From an uncultured Bacteroidales bacterium (GTDB lineage: Bacteria; Bacteroidota; Bacteroidia; Bacteroidales; Muribaculaceae), in assembly GCA_900549375.1 (NCBI GenBank), contig URNY01000047.1, positions 1 to 16,162 of the forward strand: a stretch of 16,162 nucleotides of DNA. Reading direction: 5' to 3'. Below, piece after piece: positions 6,116-13,793 of this stretch. The position numbers were made by a program, and so were the translations under genes. The first letter of the stretch is position 1; every line of letters starts with the position of its first letter. The notes beneath the pieces are model-generated. The model saw only the letters and a list, made by a program, of their open reading frames with translations, made no database searches and was not told the DNA's origin.

Positions 6116-9100
6116 CTAATCTAATTTGTATTCGATGGTTTTCCGCTTTCCGTCTTTCCCTTTGTAGGAGAGGCGGTAGGTTCCCTTGTAGCCGCGGAAT
6201 CGTAGTTTGCCGTCGCTGTCCACGCGCACCTTGATGTCGGTGCGCCATTCACGATTCAGCAGATCGTCGAGGGCATAATAGGCAGTCTTGGGATTCATCT
6301 GGCGGTCGAAAAGCCCTGACTCGTTGGGCTCGCCGCGATAGCCGCAGTCATCGACCACGTTCCACCACGTGATGCCCATCATCTGCGGATTCGAAAACCA
6401 TAAGCGGTAGAGATTGCGGGTGATCACCGCCTGAATCTTTCTGCCGCGGTCGTCGCTTCCGGGGGAGGTGATGGTGATCTCGCTCAGATGAATGGGACGC
6501 CCGGCGCTCCCGAGCAGTTTCATCCATTCGCGCACACGGCGCGGGCTCTGCCTCTCTTTTCCGGCCGCAATATCCAGACAGTTCTTCGGCTTGAAGAGAT
6601 GCATCTGCGCCCCGACAATGTCGATGCTGGCGCCGCGGTCTATCAACCACTTGATTTCATCGGCATAACCCCGACTCATCCTGTAATCGTTGATGTTCAG
6701 AGCCACTCCGGCAGGGAAAGCGGCCTCTGCCGTTTTCAGAGCCCGATATGGATAATCGCCGGGCATGAATCCGTAGAGACTCTTGCAGAAGGGGCTCCCC
6801 GCGGAAATCAGACCGGCCTCCCAATCAATGGCGCTTTCGTTCACCACATCCCAACTCGGAATAGTGTTGCCGTAATATGCCGCCATATTTTTTATGCGGG
6901 CATCGAAAAGCTTACCTAACGAATCGATGAAGCAGGGGAAGTCGCGGTAAACCTCCGCAGGCGACATCGCGGCATATTCCTTGTTGAAAATATCTCGGTC
7001 CCAGTTGTATTTCGGCGCCGCCCGCTCCACAATCAGCTCTGCGTAACGCTTTTTCTCATCCCCTTTCAGCAGATTCTCGATCCATGCGGGATGTTCCTTG
7101 CGGCTGCCCCATACGAGCACATGGCCGTGCATACGCAGACCCTTCTCCTTGCAGAACTCCACTATCTGATCGGTCGACGGACGGCGCCAGTTGAAACGTG
7201 TGGCGGCATCGGGGCAACTGTTCCAGAAACTTTCGGTGTCTTCGTCAGATGTGGCGTAACGCGGATTTCCCGGCTCATGTTCGAAACTGCCCCAATAGAA
7301 AGGCACAGTCGCTCCGTTGAAGAGACTCCCGAACGCCTCCTTGTAGCGGTCGTTCAGCTTCCGCGACCCGAGCTGGTTGAAATTGAAGATGCTCGCGCCG
7401 AAAACGAATGCATGGCCGGTCTGTTCCACCCTCACCTCGCATCCGGGGCTGCAATCAGAGAGCACGATCTCGGCCTCCCCCTTGCGATAGCGTTCTATAT
7501 CGTCGGAGATGCGTTTCTGCTCGCTATCGTTCCAGCGGTCCCAGTAGGCGGCCGACATCACGCCGCCGGTATCCTCATGGCGTGTACGCGGATAGCGTGC
7601 CTTTGCCGCATCGAAAGGTATAACCTCAAAAGGCACCCGGCACCTCACATCGGCCGACGAGGAGGCAAGAAGCGCCTCGAAACGTCCCGGCTCGCAGACC
7701 CAGCCGCCGCTCTTCTCGTCGTAGAAACTGAGTGCGGAGCGGTCGAGGGTGAAAGTGACCAGTCGCGATTCCCCCGGTGCGAGCGAAACCTTGCGGAATC
7801 CCTTGAGTTCCTTCACGGGACGCTCCACTGAGCTTTTAAGGTCCGACACATAGAGCTGCACGACCTCGGCACCACGGCAGCCTCCGGTGTTGGTCACCGT
7901 CAGCGATACCGATATGCGGTCGTCGGGATAGATTCTTTCGCGGTCGGCATGGGCGTTGCCGTAGGAGAAGCGCGTATAGCTCAGGCCGTGTCCGAAGGGG
8001 AAGAGCGGCTTTATCTTGCTCCGGTCCGTATGGCGGTAGCCGATGAAGATACCCTCCTCATAGGTGCAGTCCACAATCTTGCTCCCGTCCGGGCGCTTCG
8101 TGCCGGGATAATTTCCCCCCGCATGTGCCGGGACATCCTCGAGACGCACAGGGAAGGTCATAGGCAGTTTCCCCGAGGGGGAGACATCGCCGAAGAGCAC
8201 GGAGGCAATGGCGTTGCCCGATTCCGAGCCCAGATACCAGGCCTGAAGGATTGAGGGGACTTTCTCCACCCACGGCATAGCCACGGCATTCCCCGAGATA
8301 TTCACCATCACGATGTTGGGATTAACAGCCGCTATTGCTTCGATCACACGGTCCTGACCGTAGGGAAGTTCGAGCCCTTTGCGGTCGCGGTCCTCGCAAT
8401 CCTGATACTTCGCCTTATTGAGACCGCCGACGAAGACCACATAGTCGGCACCGGAGACTGTTTCCACCGCCTCGGCTATCAATTCCTCGGCCGAACGTTT
8501 CTCACCTTTGTATTCGGGTGCCAGACCATCCTCGGTGCCCACATATCCGCGCGCATACACCACGCGGGCATGACCCTCCGTACGCGAGCGGATACCATCC
8601 AGCGGAGTAACCTCATATTTCACTTTCAGAGAACTGCTTCCGCCGCCGAACGACATCTTTTTCACGGCATTCTCGCCTATCACCGCAATCACCGGCGAAG
8701 CATCGAGCCTCAGCGGGAGCAGGTCGCCGCGGTTCTGAAGCAGAACTATACCCTCCTCTCCTATCGAGCGGGCGGCGGCGATATGCTCCTCGGTGCGGAA
8801 AGAGCCGAAATCGCGCTTCTTGTCGAGCACCGTGCGGTACATCAGCCGGAGCACACGGCGCACCTTGTCGTCGAGTGTCTGCATGTCGGCTTTCCCCTCC
8901 CGGAGAAGTTTCAGATACGGGTCGGCCAGATAATAATTATTATAAGCGTTGCTCGATCCGCTGCTCACCCCGTCGGTCCACGTGCCGAACTCCAGATCCA
9001 GCCCGTTGGCTATCGCCTCGGCGGTGTCGTGGGTGCCTCCCCAGTCGGAGATGACACAGCCGTCGAAACCCCATTCCCCTTTCAGGATGTCGTTGAGAAG

Positions 9101-9832
9101 ATAGCTGTTGTGGCATCCGTGCTGGTTCCGGTAGAGGTTATAGCTCCCCATCACCGACCATACGCCGGCATCCACCGCTGCCTTGAAAGCGGGCAGATAG
9201 ATTTCATGCAACGCTCGGTCGGATACTATCACGTTTGTGGTGTGGCGGTTCATCTCATGGTTGTTTAGCGCGAAATGCTTCACGCACGCCGCCACGCCGT
9301 TGCTCTGCACCCCTTTGATATAGGGTACGCACATCTCCGCGGCCAGATAGGGATCCTCCCCCATATATTCGAAATTGCGTCCGTTCAGAGGCGTCCGGTA
9401 GATATTCACGCCGGGCCCCAGAAGCACGTCCTTCTTGCGGTAGCGAGCCTCCTCGCCTACATTTCGGCCGTAAATCCTGCTGATTTCCGGGTTCCAGGTG
9501 GCCGCCAGACATGTCAGCGACGGGAAAGCCGTGCAGGAATCGTTGGTCCAGCCGGCTCCCTGCCATTTGTCCCAGAACACCTCCGCCCGCACACCGTGCG
9601 GACCGTCGGAGGTCCACAGCTCGGGAACGCCGAGACGTGGAACCCCGTGCGAGGAGAACTTCGACTGGGCATGAAGCACGGCCACCTTCTCCTCAAGCGT
9701 CATCCTGCCCATCAGATCGTCGATGCGCTCCTCCATGGGGCGGCTGTCATCGAGATAAACGGGAGTCTGCGCCATAGAAGTCGTGGAGGCAAAGGCCGCC
9801 GCGATTGCTGCTGTCATCAGAATCTTTTTCAT
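6116..9832 (-). CDS. GH3-GH10 fusion: beta-glucosidase/xylosidase domain joined to endo-xylanase-type domain
   Basis: 1238 residues. The signal peptide is about 1-21 (cleavage near SMA|QT, no lipobox), so the product is periplasmic or exported. GH3 N-terminal barrel about 25-340: SDGPHGVR, GPGVNIYRTPLNGRNFEYMGEDP, CVKHFALNN, and the nucleophile Asp263 in VISDWGG. GH3 C-terminal sandwich about 360-625, with EDRDRKGLELPYGQ. Fn3-like domain about 640-735. A linker follows, and then a GH10 barrel at about 785-1195 with acid/base Glu999 (WDVVNE), nucleophile Glu1118 (IHLSE), GAQMHLF and ITWWNVVDD. In the GH10 half the usual ENxMKW motif reads TVPFYW and WHSQ reads WGSR, so glycan recognition may differ. 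The inferred job is to cut a beta-1,4-linked glycan and release sugars from the ends. It is the last gene of the operon and its ATG overlaps the upstream stop by 1 nt (TGATG), which suggests translational coupling. Confidence 0.9.
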   Translation of the reverse strand: MKKILMTAAIAAAFASTTSMAQTPVYLDDSRPMEERIDDLMGRMTLEEKVAVLHAQSKFSSHGVPRLGVPELWTSDGPHGVRAEVFWDKWQGAGWTNDSCTAFPSLTCLAATWNPEISRIYGRNVGEEARYRKKDVLLGPGVNIYRTPLNGRNFEYMGEDPYLAAEMCVPYIKGVQSNGVAACVKHFALNNHEMNRHTTNVIVSDRALHEIYLPAFKAAVDAGVWSVMGSYNLYRNQHGCHNSYLLNDILKGEWGFDGCVISDWGGTHDTAEAIANGLDLEFGTWTDGVSSGSSNAYNNYYLADPYLKLLREGKADMQTLDDKVRRVLRLMYRTVLDKKRDFGSFRTEEHIAAARSIGEEGIVLLQNRGDLLPLRLDASPVIAVIGENAVKKMSFGGGSSSLKVKYEVTPLDGIRSRTEGHARVVYARGYVGTEDGLAPEYKGEKRSAEELIAEAVETVSGADYVVFVGGLNKAKYQDCEDRDRKGLELPYGQDRVIEAIAAVNPNIVMVNISGNAVAMPWVEKVPSILQAWYLGSESGNAIASVLFGDVSPSGKLPMTFPVRLEDVPAHAGGNYPGTKRPDGSKIVDCTYEEGIFIGYRHTDRSKIKPLFPFGHGLSYTRFSYGNAHADRERIYPDDRISVSLTVTNTGGCRGAEVVQLYVSDLKSSVERPVKELKGFRKVSLAPGESRLVTFTLDRSALSFYDEKSGGWVCEPGRFEALLASSSADVRCRVPFEVIPFDAAKARYPRTRHEDTGGVMSAAYWDRWNDSEQKRISDDIERYRKGEAEIVLSDCSPGCEVRVEQTGHAFVFGASIFNFNQLGSRKLNDRYKEAFGSLFNGATVPFYWGSFEHEPGNPRYATSDEDTESFWNSCPDAATRFNWRRPSTDQIVEFCKEKGLRMHGHVLVWGSRKEHPAWIENLLKGDEKKRYAELIVERAAPKYNWDRDIFNKEYAAMSPAEVYRDFPCFIDSLGKLFDARIKNMAAYYGNTIPSWDVVNESAIDWEAGLISAGSPFCKSLYGFMPGDYPYRALKTAEAAFPAGVALNINDYRMSRGYADEIKWLIDRGASIDIVGAQMHLFKPKNCLDIAAGKERQSPRRVREWMKLLGSAGRPIHLSEITITSPGSDDRGRKIQAVITRNLYRLWFSNPQMMGITWWNVVDDCGYRGEPNESGLFDRQMNPKTAYYALDDLLNREWRTDIKVRVDSDGKLRFRGYKGTYRLSYKGKDGKRKTIEYKLD

Positions 9833-10851
9833 CAGAACTCTATTTTTTCACCCCATACAGGAACGTAAGCCACACGCGGCTCCAACTGCGATACTCTCTC
9901 GAAAGCCTTGGAATATGGCCAGCGATAGTTGTCGACGGCATGACCCAGCTCGTTGATATGAGAGATAAGCGTCACTTTCGGATTCACCCTGTTCAGGGCC
10001 GTCGTGAAATTCATGTTGATTCCTCCGTGAGGGATAAAGATATCCACATCCTTTGTCTTGGAAAGCTGTGAGGCGTTGTATGTGTCGCCGATATGATATA
10101 TTACTTTGTTGCCCGTGTCGGCGCCGCAATCGATCTGATAGGTCACGCAGAAATTCTTCAGCTCCGCGCTGTGGTCGGCGAGTCCGACCACCATCTCCAA
10201 GCCGTCGGCGGGTTTGATGGTCTTCTTGCCCGCAATCCGGTATTCATTCTCTATAAAATTGGAATATACAGGCTTTCCGGCCGCCTTCATCGCGGCGTTC
10301 ATCTCATCCGAATAGTGGTCGGAATGCTGGTGGGTGATGCAAAGGAATTCGATGTGGGGAACCAGACGTGCCGCCTCCTTATGCTTGAGGTCGATGCCGA
10401 AACAATGGCTCGGCGTCTTCACCACGTATCCCATGTTATAGAGATGCCACAGAGCCACTTTCCCTTGCGGAACAACAGTCTGTTGCACCTCTTTGACCAC
10501 TCTGTCGAGCGCCTTCTTATAGTATTGCAGGATTGTGCCCTTCTCCATCTCGGCCGCTTTCGCGGAGGATGATTCCTTATAGTAGGTGTCGTAGTCGGCC
10601 TTGGAGCATTTGTCGACATATACCTGCACTTCGTCGATCAACTTCATGCGGTTCTCATCGGAAGCTGTGCAGGAAGTGGCCCAGAGGTCGTCGGCAATCT
10701 CCGCGATTCCCCTTTCCGTGGCCGGTGTATCCGGTTTCTTGTTTGAATCGTGGGGGGAGTCCGGACTGTCGCCCCCGCAGGCTATCAGACAGGCGGAAGA
10801 TCCGCAGAGAATCATCGAGAGAGAGAATATTCTGAATATGTTCTTTTTCAT
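9832..10851 (-). CDS. Metallo-beta-lactamase-fold lipoprotein of the operon
   Basis: 339 residues. The N-terminus is a lipoprotein signal with lipobox LIAC (Cys25), followed by GGDSPDSPHDS, a polar linker that could carry an export signal, so the protein is probably in an outer or periplasmic membrane leaflet. Residues about 45-125 are a helical, charged region without a family I recognise. From about 130 on there is a metallo-beta-lactamase fold of the UlaG-like type: FGIDLKHKEA, the metal motif THQHSDH (His174, His176, Asp178, His179), ADHSAE (His227), YHIGDTYN (Asp256) and SHINELGH (His298/His304). All expected metal ligands seem present, so it should be an active hydrolase. The substrate is unknown; a lactone, ester or phosphoester is possible. 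It lies between the glycan-binding lipoprotein (11-nt gap) and the GH3-GH10 gene, with which it overlaps by 1 nt, which ties it to glycan use. Confidence 0.85.
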   Translation of the reverse strand: MKKNIFRIFSLSMILCGSSACLIACGGDSPDSPHDSNKKPDTPATERGIAEIADDLWATSCTASDENRMKLIDEVQVYVDKCSKADYDTYYKESSSAKAAEMEKGTILQYYKKALDRVVKEVQQTVVPQGKVALWHLYNMGYVVKTPSHCFGIDLKHKEAARLVPHIEFLCITHQHSDHYSDEMNAAMKAAGKPVYSNFIENEYRIAGKKTIKPADGLEMVVGLADHSAELKNFCVTYQIDCGADTGNKVIYHIGDTYNASQLSKTKDVDIFIPHGGINMNFTTALNRVNPKVTLISHINELGHAVDNYRWPYSKAFERVSQLEPRVAYVPVWGEKIEF

Positions 10852-10862
10852 CGTTTCAATGT

Positions 10863-12191
10863 TTATTTTTTGGTCATTGTCAGCACGGCGGCATCGTTGC
10901 CGGCCGAAAGGTCGACGATAATCTCATAGGTCGCACCCTCTTCGAGCGTGCAGTCGTTGAGGTAGATGTTATGGTCCTCTTTACCCGGCACGTTCATCTT
11001 CAGCAGATCGGTCTGCAATGTCAGGCGGTCGGGCTTGAAGGTCGTGCTGTATTTTGGCTGTTCGAAAATACGTAGTGTGAATTTGGTGGCGCTCAACTGT
11101 TTGCCGGCCACTACCGTGAGCCGGTGTCTGGCTCCTCCTATGGGTGCGAAAGGTATGAGCACTTTCCCTCCCCATCCGGGCTGATGGTTGACGTAGTCAG
11201 GTTTCCCTACACCCGTTCCCATGAGCCAGATGGCACCCGAACCGTCGGATCCGAGCACGGCTTTCTCGCCATATTCATCCACCGGATAGACCGTGAAGAA
11301 TTTTCCGGCCATGTCGGCAAGCACGTGATAATTGCCGTCGGCGGCATTGAAGCGGAGCTTGCCGTTTCCTACAGGCGTGAAGTAATCGGGATCGACCCAC
11401 CATTCTGAGAAGGGAGGAAAACCGTCGGTGTCTATTTCGGCACCGTTCTCAAGATACATCGTGACGTTATATACGTCGGGCGTGTCGGTGGTGAACTCCG
11501 TTTCGCCGAATTTCAGCACACCCTTCGGCCCGAAATCGTAAGTACGCGTATTGAAGCTGATTGTATATGCGCCGCCCGCAAGACTGCGGAAGCTTATCCC
11601 TTGGGTTCCGTCCGACTCGATGCTGTCGCCCTTGTAGCCGAAACGTATTTCACGCCCGTTCTCGCCATAGGCCGGAGCCACAATCACGCCACGCACCTCC
11701 GCAGGAAATTCCTGAGTTGCCGAATAGCTTCCGTCGCCGTCGCTTTCAAGCCGGTATTCAGCTCCACCTTCAGCGCGGAGCGTGACATACGGAAAATCGG
11801 GATACACCAGCTCGAACTCCGTTTCAGTCTCGGTAGTGGTGAAATGAATGTTCTGCAAAACGAGGCGCAACTTACCGCGCGATCCCTCGGCATATGCGGA
11901 ATAAGGCACGGACACATGTCCGGTATAATACTCGTCGCTCACCTTCGTGCGCACTGTTTCCGTATCGACAAGCTCGCCGTCGATGTAAAGCTCGGCCTTC
12001 ACCGTGGAGAGAGGCACCTCGCCGTCGCTGGCCTTTACCGTGAAAGGAAGCTCATCGCCGAAATATACGGTTGCGGGGAGACCGTCATATTCCATCACCG
12101 GATTGCCCGGCGCTTTCACATCATCGTCGTCGCTGCACGCCGCCATTGCCAGACAGAGAGGGAGCGACAGTAATAAATATCTGAATTTCAT
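10863..12191 (-). CDS. SusE/SusF-type surface glycan-binding lipoprotein
   Basis: 442 residues from the ATG at 12191. A longer reading from 12218 adds nine residues (MNNSYMYIN), but the internal start places MKFRYLLLSLPLCLAMAAC at the N-terminus, a clean lipoprotein signal (Cys19), so I prefer it. CSDDDD directly after the lipobox fits the Bacteroidota signal for surface export of lipoproteins. The rest is beta-rich with no enzyme motif. An Ig-like domain spans about 30-135 (VYFGDELPFTVKASDGEVPLSTVKAELYIDGELVDT). Three SusE/F-like modules follow, each rich in aromatic residues that could stack on sugars (PPFSEWWVDPDYF, GAIWLMGTGVGKP, HQPGWGGK). Its place straight after susD is the usual one for a surface glycan-binding protein. 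The exact domain family (DUF5121/DUF5125-like) is not certain. Confidence 0.8.
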   Translation of the reverse strand: MKFRYLLLSLPLCLAMAACSDDDDVKAPGNPVMEYDGLPATVYFGDELPFTVKASDGEVPLSTVKAELYIDGELVDTETVRTKVSDEYYTGHVSVPYSAYAEGSRGKLRLVLQNIHFTTTETETEFELVYPDFPYVTLRAEGGAEYRLESDGDGSYSATQEFPAEVRGVIVAPAYGENGREIRFGYKGDSIESDGTQGISFRSLAGGAYTISFNTRTYDFGPKGVLKFGETEFTTDTPDVYNVTMYLENGAEIDTDGFPPFSEWWVDPDYFTPVGNGKLRFNAADGNYHVLADMAGKFFTVYPVDEYGEKAVLGSDGSGAIWLMGTGVGKPDYVNHQPGWGGKVLIPFAPIGGARHRLTVVAGKQLSATKFTLRIFEQPKYSTTFKPDRLTLQTDLLKMNVPGKEDHNIYLNDCTLEEGATYEIIVDLSAGNDAAVLTMTKK

Positions 12192-12217
12192 ATTGATATA
12201 CATATAAGAATTATTCA

Positions 12218-12233
12218 ACTTGTTTAAACAAGT
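12218..12233. repeat. 16-bp perfect palindrome in the susD/SusE-like gap
   Basis: ACTTGTTTAAACAAGT is fully self-complementary and sits between the susD stop (12240) and the preferred start of the glycan-binding protein (12191). It could form a small hairpin in the operon mRNA, act as a processing site, or bind a dimeric protein. There is no further support. Confidence 0.5.
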
Positions 12234-12239
12234 GCACTG

Positions 12240-13781
12240 TCAATATCCGGGATTCTGCATGAATTTCTCGTTGGAATCTATCACGCTCTGCGGAATCGGG
12301 AAGAGATAGGAATCCTGATTGAACAGATTCACGAAATGCAGACGTCCGCTGTCGCGCGATTCGAGAGTGTTCATCACCTCCTCCACCTTGCCGAGACGCA
12401 CGAGGTCGAACCAGCGCTGCCATTCGAAAGCGAGTTCGAGACGACGCTCTTTGATATAGGCTTCGAGGAGCAGGTCGCGGTTGCCGCGCACGGTTGCCGA
12501 GAGCTTGCCGAGTCCGGCACGCTGACGGATACGGTCGATGATGTCGGCCGCAGCCCCGAGATTCTGCTCCGGTCCGAGAATCAGAGCCTCGGCCTTGAGG
12601 AGAAGGATGTCGGCATAACGGTATTTGATCCACGAGCTGTAACGCGAACGGACCTTGAACATGTGGGGATAATGGTCGGAGGGATAATACTTGCTCCAGT
12701 TGCAGGAATACCAGACGATGCTCGAATTCATTCGCTTCGTATCCCCTTCCGATTCGAAAGCCGCGATAAGGTCGCGCGAGGGTGTGCACCATTTGGCCCA
12801 TGTGAACTGCGAGTCCCATTTCGCCCAGTCGCGGCCGAAGATCGTGATGCAGTTCTTGTTGTTGGAACCGACGATGAAATGCACTTCCAAAATCGACTCG
12901 CGCGTATTGACATTGAGCTGAGTCGCGTTTTTAGTGGGGTCCTCGTGGGGATTGCCGTCGAGAGCGAAAAGACTCTCGTAGTCATCCACCAGATCATAGC
13001 CGCGGCCGGCGAGCTGGTCGGCATATTCCACCACTTTGGAATAATCCTGTATGGGACGCTCGGCATAAACCTTTGCCAACAGGGCGCGGGCCACATCCTT
13101 GGAAAGAATCGTCTTGTCGCCTCCACCCTCGGGAGCATATTCGAGACAGAAGAGAAGATCCTCCTCTATCTTGGCGAATACCTCCTCAACGGATTTCTGC
13201 TCGGGGAAATAAGAGGGATAGACCTCCTCGATATTGTCGGCGGTGATATTGCCGGCCACGGTCGTCACAAGAGGGATATTTCCCCACATCCGGGCCATGT
13301 CGAACCATACGATGGCGCGGAAGAGCATTCCCTGCGCCTTGTAGCTGTCGATCTCCTCTCGGCTGAGAGAGCCGTCGAGCACATTCTCCACATTAACTAT
13401 CAGCTTGTTGGCGAATGCCACATCATTCATCCAGCGCGTCCACATACGCTCGTTCATCATGTGGGTGGCGTCGATGGCGTTGTTTTCCACATTCACCACC
13501 TCCGCTCCCGAAGTGCCGGCATATGCGTTGTCGGAATGGGCGTCGGACATCATCATCTGGTCGCGGAACCAGTTGTATTGGGGCTCATTTTCCGAAGGTC
13601 GCTCGTAAAGACTCTGAAGATAAAGCTCCACATCGTCGCGGGTCTTGAACACCAGCTCCTCCTTCTCCTCGTTCACCCCTTCGGTGACATCGCTGTACAG
13701 TCCTTTGGGGTCATATTGCAGATCGCAGGAGGAGAGAAGCAGCGTTGCGGCGATCCCTATTGTAATATATCTTGATTTCAT
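12240..13781 (-). CDS. susD: SusD/RagB family outer-membrane glycan-binding lipoprotein
   Basis: 513 residues, a typical SusD length. The N-terminus MKSRYITIGIAATLLLSSC is a lipoprotein signal with Cys19. SusD-like N-terminal features follow, with the repeat-helix segment containing AQGMLFRAIVWFDMARMWGNIPLVT (about residues 168-192) and SKDVARALLAKVYAE. The C-terminal half has the family marks YRYADILLLKAEAL, AADIIDRIRQRAGL and ILLEAYIKERRLELAFEWQRWFDLVRLGK, then LFPIPQSVIDSNEKFMQNPGY at the end. SusD proteins form a lid on the SusC barrel and hand over oligosaccharides. It lies 12 nt after susC and is very likely co-transcribed with it. The ligand cannot be read from the sequence; the GH10/GH3 neighbour suggests a beta-linked hemicellulose. 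The name susD is used in the family sense only. Confidence 0.93.
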   Translation of the reverse strand: MKSRYITIGIAATLLLSSCDLQYDPKGLYSDVTEGVNEEKEELVFKTRDDVELYLQSLYERPSENEPQYNWFRDQMMMSDAHSDNAYAGTSGAEVVNVENNAIDATHMMNERMWTRWMNDVAFANKLIVNVENVLDGSLSREEIDSYKAQGMLFRAIVWFDMARMWGNIPLVTTVAGNITADNIEEVYPSYFPEQKSVEEVFAKIEEDLLFCLEYAPEGGGDKTILSKDVARALLAKVYAERPIQDYSKVVEYADQLAGRGYDLVDDYESLFALDGNPHEDPTKNATQLNVNTRESILEVHFIVGSNNKNCITIFGRDWAKWDSQFTWAKWCTPSRDLIAAFESEGDTKRMNSSIVWYSCNWSKYYPSDHYPHMFKVRSRYSSWIKYRYADILLLKAEALILGPEQNLGAAADIIDRIRQRAGLGKLSATVRGNRDLLLEAYIKERRLELAFEWQRWFDLVRLGKVEEVMNTLESRDSGRLHFVNLFNQDSYLFPIPQSVIDSNEKFMQNPGY

Positions 13782-13793
13782 CTTTAAGTCTTG

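Noticed and set aside
7091..7831. 246-codon + strand open frame
   Set aside because: Antisense to the GH3-GH10 gene; a by-product of GC-rich codon usage.
8570..9268. 232-codon + strand open frame
   Set aside because: Antisense to the GH3 catalytic domain; no domain seen.
12336..13775. 479-codon open frame on the + strand opposite susD
   Set aside because: It lies wholly antisense to a clear SusD-family gene. Its translation is a mirror of the codon bias, with no recognisable domain or signal.
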